In this document: piece by piece, positions 1 to 6,929 of the stretch
Layout of the letters: every line of letters begins with the position of its first letter
Numbering within the stretch: the first letter of the stretch is position 1
Source of the DNA: JBBTUF01 sp038063855
Lineage (GTDB): Bacteria > Patescibacteriota > Minisyncoccia > Ryanbacterales > GWA2-47-10b
Length of the DNA stretch: 9,944 nucleotides
Direction: 5' to 3'
Assembly: GCA_038063855.1 (NCBI GenBank)
Contig: JBBTUF010000062.1
Coordinates: 1-9,944 of the forward strand
Position numbers and translations under genes: made by a program
The notes under the pieces: generated by a model
Database searches by the model: none
What the model saw: only the letters and a program-made list of their open reading frames with translations
Told to the model about the DNA's origin: nothing

Positions 1-1291
1 GAAGCTCTTCTTGTTCTTCAAATCGTTTTTTCTGATCCATGGGATCATTAAGCTCTGAAAATCCCTTCACGAGTTCTAGACCGCCAATGTACAACTGAAA
101 GCTTTCAACCGTGTGAGGATTTTTTGCCGACTTCTTTGCGAGTGGCAATAAAGATACCGGATGATTGATAATAAATGTTGGTTGTACTAAATGTGGTCGC
201 ACTGCCTTACGAAAAATATCTTCCATAAGCGCTTCTGCTGTCGAATTGCTATGCACGCTAATACCAAAACGCTTTGCCACAATAACAAGTTCATCATATT
301 TCATTTTTTCTATCCCTGGCAACAATGCATATTGCCCAATTGCATCATAAAACGTAAGGCTTTTGAAAGGCTTTGAAAAATCAATAGTTTTACCCTGGTA
401 TTCAAGAGATTTTTTCTTTGTGACAGACCGTACAAGCGACTTTATCATCACCTCCATAAATTTCATCAATCCCTCATAATCCATGTACGCCGTATATGCC
501 TCGAGCATCGTAAACTCGGGGTTATGAGTCACATCAATGCCTTCATTTCTAAAATTGCGAGCAAGCTCATACACTTTTGAATACCCACCAACGAGTAATC
601 GCTTCAAATAGAGTTCTGGGGCAATTCGTAAAAATAAATCAATATCTAATGCATTATGGTGAGTTTTAAACGGGCGCGCAGTAGTTCCTCCTGGAATTGG
701 CTGCAACATTGGTGTTTCCACTTCAAGAAAATCGAGGGCATCAAGATACGCTCGTACCGCAGTAACGAGCTTTGCGCGCGTTGCAAATATTTCGCGAGTC
801 TCTTTGTTTGACAAAAGATCAAGAGCACGGTGACGATATCGTTCTTCGACACCCTGAAGGCCATGCCACTTCTCTGGTAATGGACGAAGCGATTTTGTAA
901 GTGGTCGCCATCGTGATACCAGTATTGATTGCTCTTTACGCTTTGTTACATACGCATGCCCAGTCGCCTCAATAAAATCCCCCACATCAACTGCGTCAAT
1001 AAAAAGATTGAAAACTTTTTCATCAATATCTTCTTTACGCAAAAAGGCTTGAAAGATTTCTCCACTTTCTTCGATATCAAAAAATACTGACCCCCCATGT
1101 GGACGTAACGCACGTACACGGCCTGCAACTGTAAATGCTTTTTTCGTACGAAGAAGTATGGCAAATTTACTTTTAGCTTCACGAACTGTATGCGTACGAA
1201 CAGAATGCGCTGGAAATACATCACCAAAGTGATCTATAAGCAATGCTAACTTTTTAAATCGAGCGTCTTGGATTTCTCCGAGCGAACTCAT
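1..1291 (-). CDS. lysS: Lysine--tRNA ligase, class II (3' end cut by window edge)
   Basis: Charges tRNA-Lys with lysine in the cytoplasm. The first 430 codons are visible; the family is usually about 490-500 aa, so the last part of the catalytic domain, including motif 3, lies outside the window. Residues about 53-130 form the OB-fold anticodon-binding domain. Motif 1 with the family signature FLEVETPMLQPIPGGTTARP is at 188-207. Motif 2, NFRNEGIDVTHNPEF, is at 246-260 with R248 and E250. GFSELNDP is at 410-417. The start ATG lies 8 nt after the greA stop; only a weak AGGT is seen upstream, inside the greA end, so the two genes are probably co-transcribed. Oddities: T255 stands where most bacterial LysRS have Arg before the motif-2 His, and K409 stands where the usual GNGFSELND pattern has Asn. 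Identity is very secure. Confidence 0.96.
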   Translation of the reverse strand, partial: MSSLGEIQDARFKKLALLIDHFGDVFPAHSVRTHTVREAKSKFAILLRTKKAFTVAGRVRALRPHGGSVFFDIEESGEIFQAFLRKEDIDEKVFNLFIDAVDVGDFIEATGHAYVTKRKEQSILVSRWRPLTKSLRPLPEKWHGLQGVEERYRHRALDLLSNKETREIFATRAKLVTAVRAYLDALDFLEVETPMLQPIPGGTTARPFKTHHNALDIDLFLRIAPELYLKRLLVGGYSKVYELARNFRNEGIDVTHNPEFTMLEAYTAYMDYEGLMKFMEVMIKSLVRSVTKKKSLEYQGKTIDFSKPFKSLTFYDAIGQYALLPGIEKMKYDELVIVAKRFGISVHSNSTAEALMEDIFRKAVRPHLVQPTFIINHPVSLLPLAKKSAKNPHTVESFQLYIGGLELVKGFSELNDPMDQKKRFEEQEEL

Positions 1292-1299
1292 GAATTATT

Positions 1300-1782
1300 T
1301 TAACCTACATCAATAATATGATATTCCTGCTGTCCCTTTGGAGTTGAAACGAGAATTTTTTCATTTTTCTTACGTCCTAAGAATGCTTTTCCCAACGGTG
1401 ATTCGTGTGATATTTTCCCCTTGAGTGGATCTGCCTCTTCTTTACTAACAATCACAAATTGTTGACGCGCGCCTTTACGCTCAAAAAACACCGTTGACCC
1501 AATTCGCACCTCTGGGGTCATCGTATGAGAAATAACTTCAGCGCGTGCCATAAGGTCTTCCAATTTAAGAATCTCGGATTCATTTACCATTTGTTCATCT
1601 TTTGCCTCCGCATATTCGGCGTTTTCAGATAAATCTCCTAAGCTTTTTGCAAATTCTAAGTGCTGTGCGATTTCAATACGACGCTTTGTTTTAAGGTCAT
1701 TTAATTTTTCGCGCAACTCGTCAAAACCTTCTTTCGAAAGGTATACTTTGTCATCATTCATAGTTTGTGTTTTTGTATCCAT
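1300..1782 (-). CDS. greA: Transcript cleavage/elongation factor GreA
   Basis: Rescues backtracked RNA polymerase by stimulating transcript cleavage. With the ATG at 1782 the protein is 160 aa, the normal GreA size (about 158). The N-terminal coiled-coil finger spans about 13-85, and its tip carries GDLSENAEYAEAKDEQ with the acidic pair D50 and E53 that coordinates the catalytic Mg ion in the family. The C-terminal FKBP-like domain spans about 90-160 and includes ISHESPLGKAFLG. Start choice: the frame stays open back to a TTG at 1827, but that codon is the -35 box of the promoter found here, so it cannot be translated from that transcript. An internal ATG at 1761 would give 153 aa. I prefer 1782; it has no Shine-Dalgarno and would have a leader of only about 10 nt. 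lysS follows after 8 nt. Confidence 0.93.
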   Translation of the reverse strand: MDTKTQTMNDDKVYLSKEGFDELREKLNDLKTKRRIEIAQHLEFAKSLGDLSENAEYAEAKDEQMVNESEILKLEDLMARAEVISHTMTPEVRIGSTVFFERKGARQQFVIVSKEEADPLKGKISHESPLGKAFLGRKKNEKILVSTPKGQQEYHIIDVG

Positions 1783-1798
1783 ACGTGTATGAAATTGT

Positions 1799-1827
1799 AT
1801 TGTAGTCAACTTCTGTATTGATGTCAA
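1799..1827 (-). promoter_or_regulatory. Sigma-70-type promoter for greA-lysS
   Basis: On the minus strand the -35 box TTGACA (1822-1827) is followed by a 17-bp spacer and the -10 box TACAAT (1799-1804). The -35 match is perfect, the -10 is 5 of 6, and the spacing is optimal. The -35 box overlaps the TGA stop of mrdA. The predicted transcript start is near 1792, about 10 nt before the preferred greA ATG. Hexamers and spacing are identical to the promoter at 7786-7814. Confidence 0.75.
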
Positions 1828-3533
1828 TTCAAAAGTGCGTCTATCCCACCATGGTCAATAATCCAGCGAGTTATATCTGAAGCGACAGAACTTGCCCCCA
1901 CAAGATTTGCGCGTGGTCCTGATTCCATAAGTATTACAACCCCAATTTTAGGTTTTTCATACGGAGTATACCCTATAAACCATGAATTAACCCTGTCTTT
2001 ATTACCTATTTCTGCAGTACCGGTCTTTGCTGCATACCCTTCTGGCACCCAGGCTACCGCAGCCGCAGTACCGCCAATATCAGCCGACTGACGCATCCCC
2101 TCCTTTATAATTTGATAATATTCAGGATTTAAAGATACGCCGTCAGTTAGAGGCTGGGCCTCTCCTTTTACAAGATATGGGGTGAATTTTTTTCCACTAT
2201 TTGCAAGAATTCCAAGACCGCGCATAACTTCTACGACAGTGACTAACGTGTCACCCTGACCGATACTCGCATGATACGTGTCACCAATGCGCCATATTGG
2301 ATTTTCAGGATGAGACTTCTTTTTAGATTCTGGATCAGGCAAAAAACCACTTTTTTCACCTGGGAGGTTAATGCCAGTTGAAGTATCAAAACCAAAACGA
2401 GAGAGCCATGATTTTATTTTTAAAATTCCAAGCCCACTCATATCCCCAAAGCCGCCTCCTATGGTATAAAAGTAGACATCGCTCGAGACCGCAATAGCGC
2501 GGCGCATATCAACAAATCCATGAGCCTTCCAATCGAGAAATATACTTTCTTTCCCTTTTTGAAACGGATCGGGTATCGAAATAGATCCAGAACTATATAT
2601 TTGCCTGTTAGGAGAAATAATATGCTCGTCGAGCGCCGCTAAGGCGATAAAAGGTTTTATAATTGACCCGGGGGCGTACGTTCCTGCAACCGCACGATTA
2701 AACAATGGTGCGCGAGAATTCGAAAAAAGCTCTTTCGCGGATGCCGCATCTAATCCTTTTGAAAATAGATTGAGATCAAAACTAGGGTCACTCACAATGG
2801 CAAGAATCGATCCATCAGAAACAGAAAAAATAATACCCGCACCACCATGGAATCCTCGCTCTAACACCACTCGATCGATATTTGACCATAGTTCTTCTTG
2901 AAGATCTGCATTGAGTGTTGTAGTAATATTTTCTCCCGCTTGTGACGGCTTAATAACACCGCGAGATAATATTTTGCCAGAAGCATTAAGCTCTTCATTG
3001 CGCTCACCAGGAACACCTCGCAGTCGATCATCGTAGCGCTCTTCGAGGCCTGTTTTACCTTTCTCACTTATACCAATGCTTTGCGAACTCTTTTTTATGT
3101 CCTCCGCAGTAAGCGCACTTACAAAACCAAGAATATGACTATACGCAAATGGATGGCGAACGCTTCGCCAATAGGTTGTTTCTTGTTTTTCGTCGACTGA
3201 TACTTCATTCGTCACAAGAGCACGACCTTTGCGGTCGTAGATAAGACCGCGAGGCGGTTCAATATACGTTTTCTGAATATAATTATTTACAGCGCGACTT
3301 TCTAATTCATTTCCTCGCACAACCTGAAGCCAGAGAGTTCTACCAAATAAAAGCCCGCCAAAAAGAAAAAGAAGTGCCGCAAAAGAATATATTGCCCCAC
3401 TGCTAATAGGCCGCTCGATTATACCTTCAAATCTTTCGCGAGAAAAACCTGGAATATTTTCTGAATCCAAAAATATTTCGTCAGGAGTAAGCGAAAAATC
3501 TTCAAAATGTGAATTTCTCTTCCAAAAACGCAT
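1824..3533 (-). CDS. mrdA: Penicillin-binding protein 2, cell-elongation transpeptidase
   Basis: Cross-links peptidoglycan during lateral wall growth as part of the MreBCD/Rod complex; anchored in the inner membrane with its catalytic domain outside. The 569-aa product has a cytoplasmic N-terminus, one membrane segment at about 46-67, and the PBP dimerisation signature PPRGLIYDRKGR at 93-104. The transpeptidase motifs are all present: SIIK with nucleophile S290 and K293, SSD at 350-352 (SxD is usual in PBP2), and KTG at 503-505. Oddity: the pedestal is short. After RALVTNEVSV (104-113) the protein reaches RHPFAYSHILGF (126-137) almost at once, whereas E. coli PBP2 has roughly 80-100 more residues there. 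The gene overlaps the upstream mreD-like gene by 32 nt and shows no Shine-Dalgarno, so translational coupling is likely. The partner glycosyltransferase gene rodA is not next to it. Confidence 0.95.
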   Translation of the reverse strand: MRFWKRNSHFEDFSLTPDEIFLDSENIPGFSRERFEGIIERPISSGAIYSFAALLFLFGGLLFGRTLWLQVVRGNELESRAVNNYIQKTYIEPPRGLIYDRKGRALVTNEVSVDEKQETTYWRSVRHPFAYSHILGFVSALTAEDIKKSSQSIGISEKGKTGLEERYDDRLRGVPGERNEELNASGKILSRGVIKPSQAGENITTTLNADLQEELWSNIDRVVLERGFHGGAGIIFSVSDGSILAIVSDPSFDLNLFSKGLDAASAKELFSNSRAPLFNRAVAGTYAPGSIIKPFIALAALDEHIISPNRQIYSSGSISIPDPFQKGKESIFLDWKAHGFVDMRRAIAVSSDVYFYTIGGGFGDMSGLGILKIKSWLSRFGFDTSTGINLPGEKSGFLPDPESKKKSHPENPIWRIGDTYHASIGQGDTLVTVVEVMRGLGILANSGKKFTPYLVKGEAQPLTDGVSLNPEYYQIIKEGMRQSADIGGTAAAVAWVPEGYAAKTGTAEIGNKDRVNSWFIGYTPYEKPKIGVVILMESGPRANLVGASSVASDITRWIIDHGGIDALLN

Positions 3534-3936
3534 ATGAAAATAATTTTATCGAAAAACGTAAACCATAGAGAGTGATCCCAGTAAATAACGCCAAAAGAAA
3601 TTGATGACTCAAGAAAAGACCCCCTCGCAAAAATAACTCAGATATATCAACCCGTATAACAACATAATACATACCAACAAGGCTTACACTATACGTTATA
3701 ATACCAAGCGTAAACGCAAGTACCCACGCGCTCACTGACGAGGCGTCAAATAAATCACTTGCAATACGAACAGTAAATAACCCAAGCACTAATGCACTAC
3801 CATTAAACCCAAACGGCAACAATGAATAAATCTCTAAAACAAGAAAACCTACACATGCCAACAGCCAAAAAAACCATGTTTGATAACGGAAAAGTACTAA
3901 AAAAAACAGCACAATAATATAAATATCAACAACCAT
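3502..3936 (-). CDS. mreD: MreD-like rod-shape membrane protein
   Basis: A 144-aa, very hydrophobic protein with about five membrane segments (roughly 4-16, 21-40, 44-60, 68-95 and 105-126). MreD proteins are 160-170 aa inner-membrane proteins that link MreC and the elongation machinery. The best local support is IYSLLPFGFNGSALVLGL at 36-53, which resembles the MreD pattern of an acidic or polar turn followed by LPFG and an alanine/leucine-rich helix. Sequence similarity alone is weak; the position between mreC and mrdA, the standard mreBCD-mrdA order, carries most of the call. The ATG lies 5 nt after the mreC stop, and the 3' end overlaps mrdA by 32 nt. It could be an unrelated polytopic protein in the same slot, but I think that unlikely. 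Confidence 0.75.
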   Translation of the reverse strand: MVVDIYIIVLFFLVLFRYQTWFFWLLACVGFLVLEIYSLLPFGFNGSALVLGLFTVRIASDLFDASSVSAWVLAFTLGIITYSVSLVGMYYVVIRVDISELFLRGGLFLSHQFLLALFTGITLYGLRFSIKLFSYAFLEEKFTF

Positions 3937-3941
3937 AGATC

Positions 3942-4562
3942 TTATCGAACAAGAAGCTCAACATGCTGTATTGTCGTTAAATTTACAGAACTAGAAACCA
4001 TGAGAACTAAAAAAGGATCTGATACTACATCGATAATTCGCGAAACTACGCCAAGAGAAAGAGCATCCCCTTCATCATGGTAAATCACATCTCCTTTTTG
4101 AACATCACTTCCACGAGGCACACGTGCCTCCAACAAAGAAGCTCCCTGACCCGTAAGCTCAAGCGGGATCCCTGATCTAGAAAGCACGCCATTAATTTTA
4201 AAGAATGGCGATGTAACCGCTTGCACTTTGCTTACGTCTATACTTTGTTCTACCACGATACCCACAAGTACGTCTCCTGAAAGCACTTTGGCGCCAACGG
4301 GCGCGCTTGTATTAATCAAAAACATATCTTGAAATTCATCAGAACGCTTTGCAACAACACGAATAGCTGCTGGATTCAAAAGTATATTTTGTGGCTTCCC
4401 TAAGTTTTCAATCGCTTGAAAATTTGAAAATACAAAAGAGTTAGCAACCGTCAACGTAAATCGCTCGAGAGGAATAAGTATGTGCGTAAAAAAAGCTAAA
4501 ACAAAAAATAAAGAGATCGCACCAAAAAAAACGTATCGAACCCTAATTGATCGCCGTCTCAT
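3942..4562 (-). CDS. mreC: Rod-shape-determining protein MreC, short form
   Basis: MreC is the periplasmic scaffold that couples MreB to PBP2. The 206-aa product starts with the basic MRRRSIRVR, then a membrane anchor at about 10-30, then the two beta-barrel-like subdomains of the family (about 66-206). Family-like strings are NTSAPVGAKVLSGDVLVGIV (84-103) and GQGASLLEARVPRGSDVQKG (138-157), equivalent to the usual 'l.dvkvGDlvvTSG' region. MreC proteins are commonly 270-300 aa with a long coiled coil between anchor and barrels. Here only about 35 residues separate them and no heptad pattern is evident, so the coiled coil is lost or minimal. The start ATG lies inside mreB (20-nt overlap) and has a good ribosome binding site within the mreB coding sequence. 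Confidence 0.88.
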   Translation of the reverse strand: MRRRSIRVRYVFFGAISLFFVLAFFTHILIPLERFTLTVANSFVFSNFQAIENLGKPQNILLNPAAIRVVAKRSDEFQDMFLINTSAPVGAKVLSGDVLVGIVVEQSIDVSKVQAVTSPFFKINGVLSRSGIPLELTGQGASLLEARVPRGSDVQKGDVIYHDEGDALSLGVVSRIIDVVSDPFLVLMVSSSVNLTTIQHVELLVR

Positions 4563-5601
4563 ATTCCACCTCTAACAAGATCTCTCGGAGCTTATCGATA
4601 TCCTCAAGAATAATACCCGTACCACGCACCACTGCAGTCAAAGGATCTTCCGCAACACGCACCGGAATGCGTGTTTCGCGCTCAATGAGCGTATCAAGAC
4701 CCCGAGTGAGAGACCCGCCTCCCACAAGAACAATACCCCGATGGATAATGTCTGCGACAAGTTCGGGAGGAGTCATCTCAATTGTCTCGCGAATAGCTTT
4801 GATGAGTATAGCTACAGAATTACGCATTGCCTCACGAATATCAGAATCAGTCACTAATACTTCACGAGGAAGCCCCGTGACCAAATCCCGCCCACGCATG
4901 GTCGCCTCTAGCGGCACATCTTGAGGCAGTACTGACCCAATCGCGATTTTTAAATCCTCTGCAGTTCGTTCGCCAAGCAATAGCTTAAATTCATCTCGCG
5001 CATATTGAATAATGTCATTATTCAGGCGATCACCTGCAACACGCAAATTTTTTGACGCAACAATCCCACCAAGTGAGACTACCGCGATGTCACTCGTGCC
5101 ACCGCCAATATCGACGATCATATTACCAATAGGATCCTGAATTTCTAACCGAACGCCAATTGCTGCAGCCATTGGCTCTTCAACAAGATATACTTCTGAA
5201 GCGCCCGCAGAAAGTGTAGCATCTTTTACCGCACGTCGCTCAACCTCGGTAATGCCAGACGGAATACCTACTACCACACGTGGCCGGCTAAATAATGACG
5301 TGCGTTTGCCACCTGCGCGTTTAATAAAATATCGAAGCATTTCTTCAGTTACTTCAAAATCTGAAATAACACCGTCTACAAGTGGCCTGTTCGCAACAAT
5401 ATGGCTTGGCGTTCGACCAACCATACGTTTTGCCTCAGTACCAACCGCAACCACATGCCCCGTCTTTTGATTGACCGCTATAACTGATGGCTCATTAATA
5501 ACAATCCCCCGCCCACTTACATACACGAGAGTATTTGCAGTACCAAGATCAATGCCGATATCAGTCCGTCCGATTAAAAAAGGGAAATACTTACCTAACA
5601 T
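4543..5601 (-). CDS. mreB: Rod-shape-determining actin homologue MreB
   Basis: Forms membrane-associated ATP-dependent filaments that direct wall elongation. The 352-aa product has normal family length and every actin-fold motif: phosphate-1 DIGIDLGTANTLVY (14-27), catalytic-side LVEEPMAAAIG (139-149), phosphate-2 DIGGGTSDIAV (164-174), and adenosine motif GIVLVGGGSL (289-298). The N-terminal MLGKYFPFLIG is hydrophobic, as in MreBs that bind membrane directly. The ATG lies inside the last codons of proS (7-nt overlap) without a Shine-Dalgarno, suggesting coupling to proS translation. It heads the mreBCD-mrdA set. Confidence 0.98.
   Translation of the reverse strand: MLGKYFPFLIGRTDIGIDLGTANTLVYVSGRGIVINEPSVIAVNQKTGHVVAVGTEAKRMVGRTPSHIVANRPLVDGVISDFEVTEEMLRYFIKRAGGKRTSLFSRPRVVVGIPSGITEVERRAVKDATLSAGASEVYLVEEPMAAAIGVRLEIQDPIGNMIVDIGGGTSDIAVVSLGGIVASKNLRVAGDRLNNDIIQYARDEFKLLLGERTAEDLKIAIGSVLPQDVPLEATMRGRDLVTGLPREVLVTDSDIREAMRNSVAILIKAIRETIEMTPPELVADIIHRGIVLVGGGSLTRGLDTLIERETRIPVRVAEDPLTAVVRGTGIILEDIDKLREILLEVEYETAIN
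4566..4572 (-). promoter_or_regulatory. Ribosome binding site of mreC, inside mreB
   Basis: GAGGTGG lies 3 nt before the mreC ATG; its GAGG core is 6 nt from the start. It lies within the last codons of mreB and fixes the 20-nt overlap start. It is one of only three clear Shine-Dalgarno sequences I see in the window. Confidence 0.6.
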
Positions 5602-6821
5602 ACAATTTTTAAGAATTCTTGAAGATTCATGCGAGTTGCATCAGCCTCAAAACGTTTTTTGACTTCTATTTTTTCTTCTTTTACCGTCTTCTCACTAACC
5701 ACAACGCGCCACGGGATACCGATAAGATCGGCGTCACTAAATCGCTCACCTGGAGTCTTATCTTCGCGGTCATCAAATAAAACATCTACTCCTTTTTTAA
5801 GAAGTTCTTGATATATTTCCAAAGCGTTTTCTTTCACTTTCGGGGAGAGTGCTAAAACATGGACACGAAATGGAGCTACAATTTCAGGCCATACAATACC
5901 GCGCTCATCTGAATGTGTCTCCACGAGCGTTCCTACAAGCCTTCCCGGGCCAATGCCATACGAGCCCATAACGACAGGCCTTTTTTCGCCTTTTTCGTCT
6001 TGATAAAACAGCCCGAATGCTTCTGAAAACTTCGTGCCAAGTTTAAAAATATTACCCACTTCAATACTCTTACCCATCGCAAGTGGCCCCTGGCAATTGG
6101 GACAGGTTTTAAAATCTGCAATTATTTCTTTGTTTCGTGCAAACAAACATTTAGTACAATACACGATCTCATCTTCACCAGCATCCGACAATACTTGAAA
6201 TTCATGTGAAAATTCTTTTGTAAAAGCGCCTCCGGACGCCTCTACACAATATGCCTCAAGCCCTAAGCGTTTAAAAATTGTTCGATACGCTTCCGTGGCT
6301 ATTTGATAAAACGAATCAAGATCTTCGGGTGTTGTATGGAAGCTATACAAATCTTTCATCAAAAATTCGCGCCCACGAATAATGCCTGACTTTGCGCGTG
6401 GCTCATCGCGAAACTTTGTTTGTATTTGAAAAACATATTGGGGCAAATCGCGATACGACGTAATAAATGGCATTGCCACTTTTGTAATTATTTCTTCATG
6501 CGTCCACCCGAGGCCAAGATCGCGGCCACCTCTATCTTTGAGTTTGTACATTTCTTCAACTTTCCAACGGTCAGTCGTCTCCCATATTTCGCGTGGTTGA
6601 AGGCTTGGCATGTGCAATTCCACGCCACCAATATGTTCCATCTCTTCACGAATAACAGCGTTTACTCGCTCGAGTACCCGCCAGCCTAACGGCAAAAAAG
6701 TCCACACACCAGCAATCAATTTATCGACAAAACCACCACGAATCAAGAGCTCGGCATTACGACTTACATCGTCTTTCGGAGCTTCCCTTAGTGTCCGCGA
6801 GAACAATTTTGACTGCAACAT
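5595..6821 (-). CDS. proS: Proline--tRNA ligase, bacterial-type core lacking the INS editing domain
   Basis: Charges tRNA-Pro with proline. Class II motifs are intact: motif 1 around FLPLGWRVLERV (42-53), the GWTHEE signature (105-110), motif 2 within FRDEPRAKSGIIRGREF (137-153), and motif 3 GSYGIGPGRLVG (286-297) with R294. The anticodon-binding domain spans about 318-400, including DDREDKTPGERFSDADLIG (350-368). Full-length bacterial ProRS is about 570 aa because an editing domain (INS, about 180 aa) sits between motifs 2 and 3. Here that insertion is replaced by a short linker with C222, C225, C240 and C243 in a CxxC-x14-CxxC arrangement, a possible zinc knuckle. The product is 408 aa. The ATG at 6821 is the first possible start after an in-frame TAG. 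It overlaps mreB at its 3' end and has its own promoter. Confidence 0.96.
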   Translation of the reverse strand: MLQSKLFSRTLREAPKDDVSRNAELLIRGGFVDKLIAGVWTFLPLGWRVLERVNAVIREEMEHIGGVELHMPSLQPREIWETTDRWKVEEMYKLKDRGGRDLGLGWTHEEIITKVAMPFITSYRDLPQYVFQIQTKFRDEPRAKSGIIRGREFLMKDLYSFHTTPEDLDSFYQIATEAYRTIFKRLGLEAYCVEASGGAFTKEFSHEFQVLSDAGEDEIVYCTKCLFARNKEIIADFKTCPNCQGPLAMGKSIEVGNIFKLGTKFSEAFGLFYQDEKGEKRPVVMGSYGIGPGRLVGTLVETHSDERGIVWPEIVAPFRVHVLALSPKVKENALEIYQELLKKGVDVLFDDREDKTPGERFSDADLIGIPWRVVVSEKTVKEEKIEVKKRFEADATRMNLQEFLKIVC

Positions 6822-6827
6822 GGAGAT

Positions 6828-6856
6828 ATACTAGCACCTCAAAAGCAAAATGAAAA
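6828..6856 (-). promoter_or_regulatory. Putative extended -10 promoter giving a leaderless proS transcript
   Basis: On the minus strand TGC precedes the -10 box TAGTAT (6828-6833), matching the extended -10 pattern TGnTATAAT. TTTTCA (6851-6856, 4 of 6) lies 17 bp upstream as -35. Six bases separate the -10 from the proS ATG, so the expected +1 is the A of the ATG. It lies just after the terminator of the preceding small gene, so proS-mre transcription probably starts here. A GAGGTG at 6835-6840 is 13 nt from the ATG, too far for a good ribosome binding site. Confidence 0.5.
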
Positions 6857-6864
6857 TACCTTAC

Positions 6865-6918
6865 AAAAAGAAAACGGCCAGCAGTACTCTCTGAATTTCT
6901 TCAGATTTTCTGCTGGCC
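6865..6918 (-). terminator. Two-tier hairpin with T-rich tail, terminator of the small membrane-protein gene
   Basis: A perfect 9-bp stem, GGCCAGCAG (6876-6884) with CTGCTGGCC (6910-6918), encloses a second 6-bp stem TCTGAA/TTCAGA (6890-6895 with 6900-6905) around the loop TTTC. On the minus strand the outer stem is followed by GTTTTCTTTTTG, a T-rich tail as in Rho-independent terminators. It begins 11 nt after the stop of the 6930-7247 gene and insulates it from proS. Confidence 0.75.
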
Positions 6919-6929
6919 TGACGTCTATA

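Noticed and set aside
646..1227. Minus-strand open frames of 72 and 93 codons near the left end.
   Set aside because: They are other-frame shadows of lysS, whose true frame runs to the window edge without a stop.
1783..1827. A longer GreA starting at the in-frame TTG at 1827 (175 aa).
   Set aside because: The extra residues show no GreA similarity and the TTG is the -35 box of a near-consensus promoter.
4547..5470. Several plus-strand open frames opposite mreB.
   Set aside because: They are antisense shadows of a strongly coding gene; composition is Ser/Arg/Thr-rich with no domain pattern and no ribosome binding site.
6420..6834. Plus-strand open frames opposite the 5' part of proS.
   Set aside because: Shadows of proS; they lack start signals and recognisable features.
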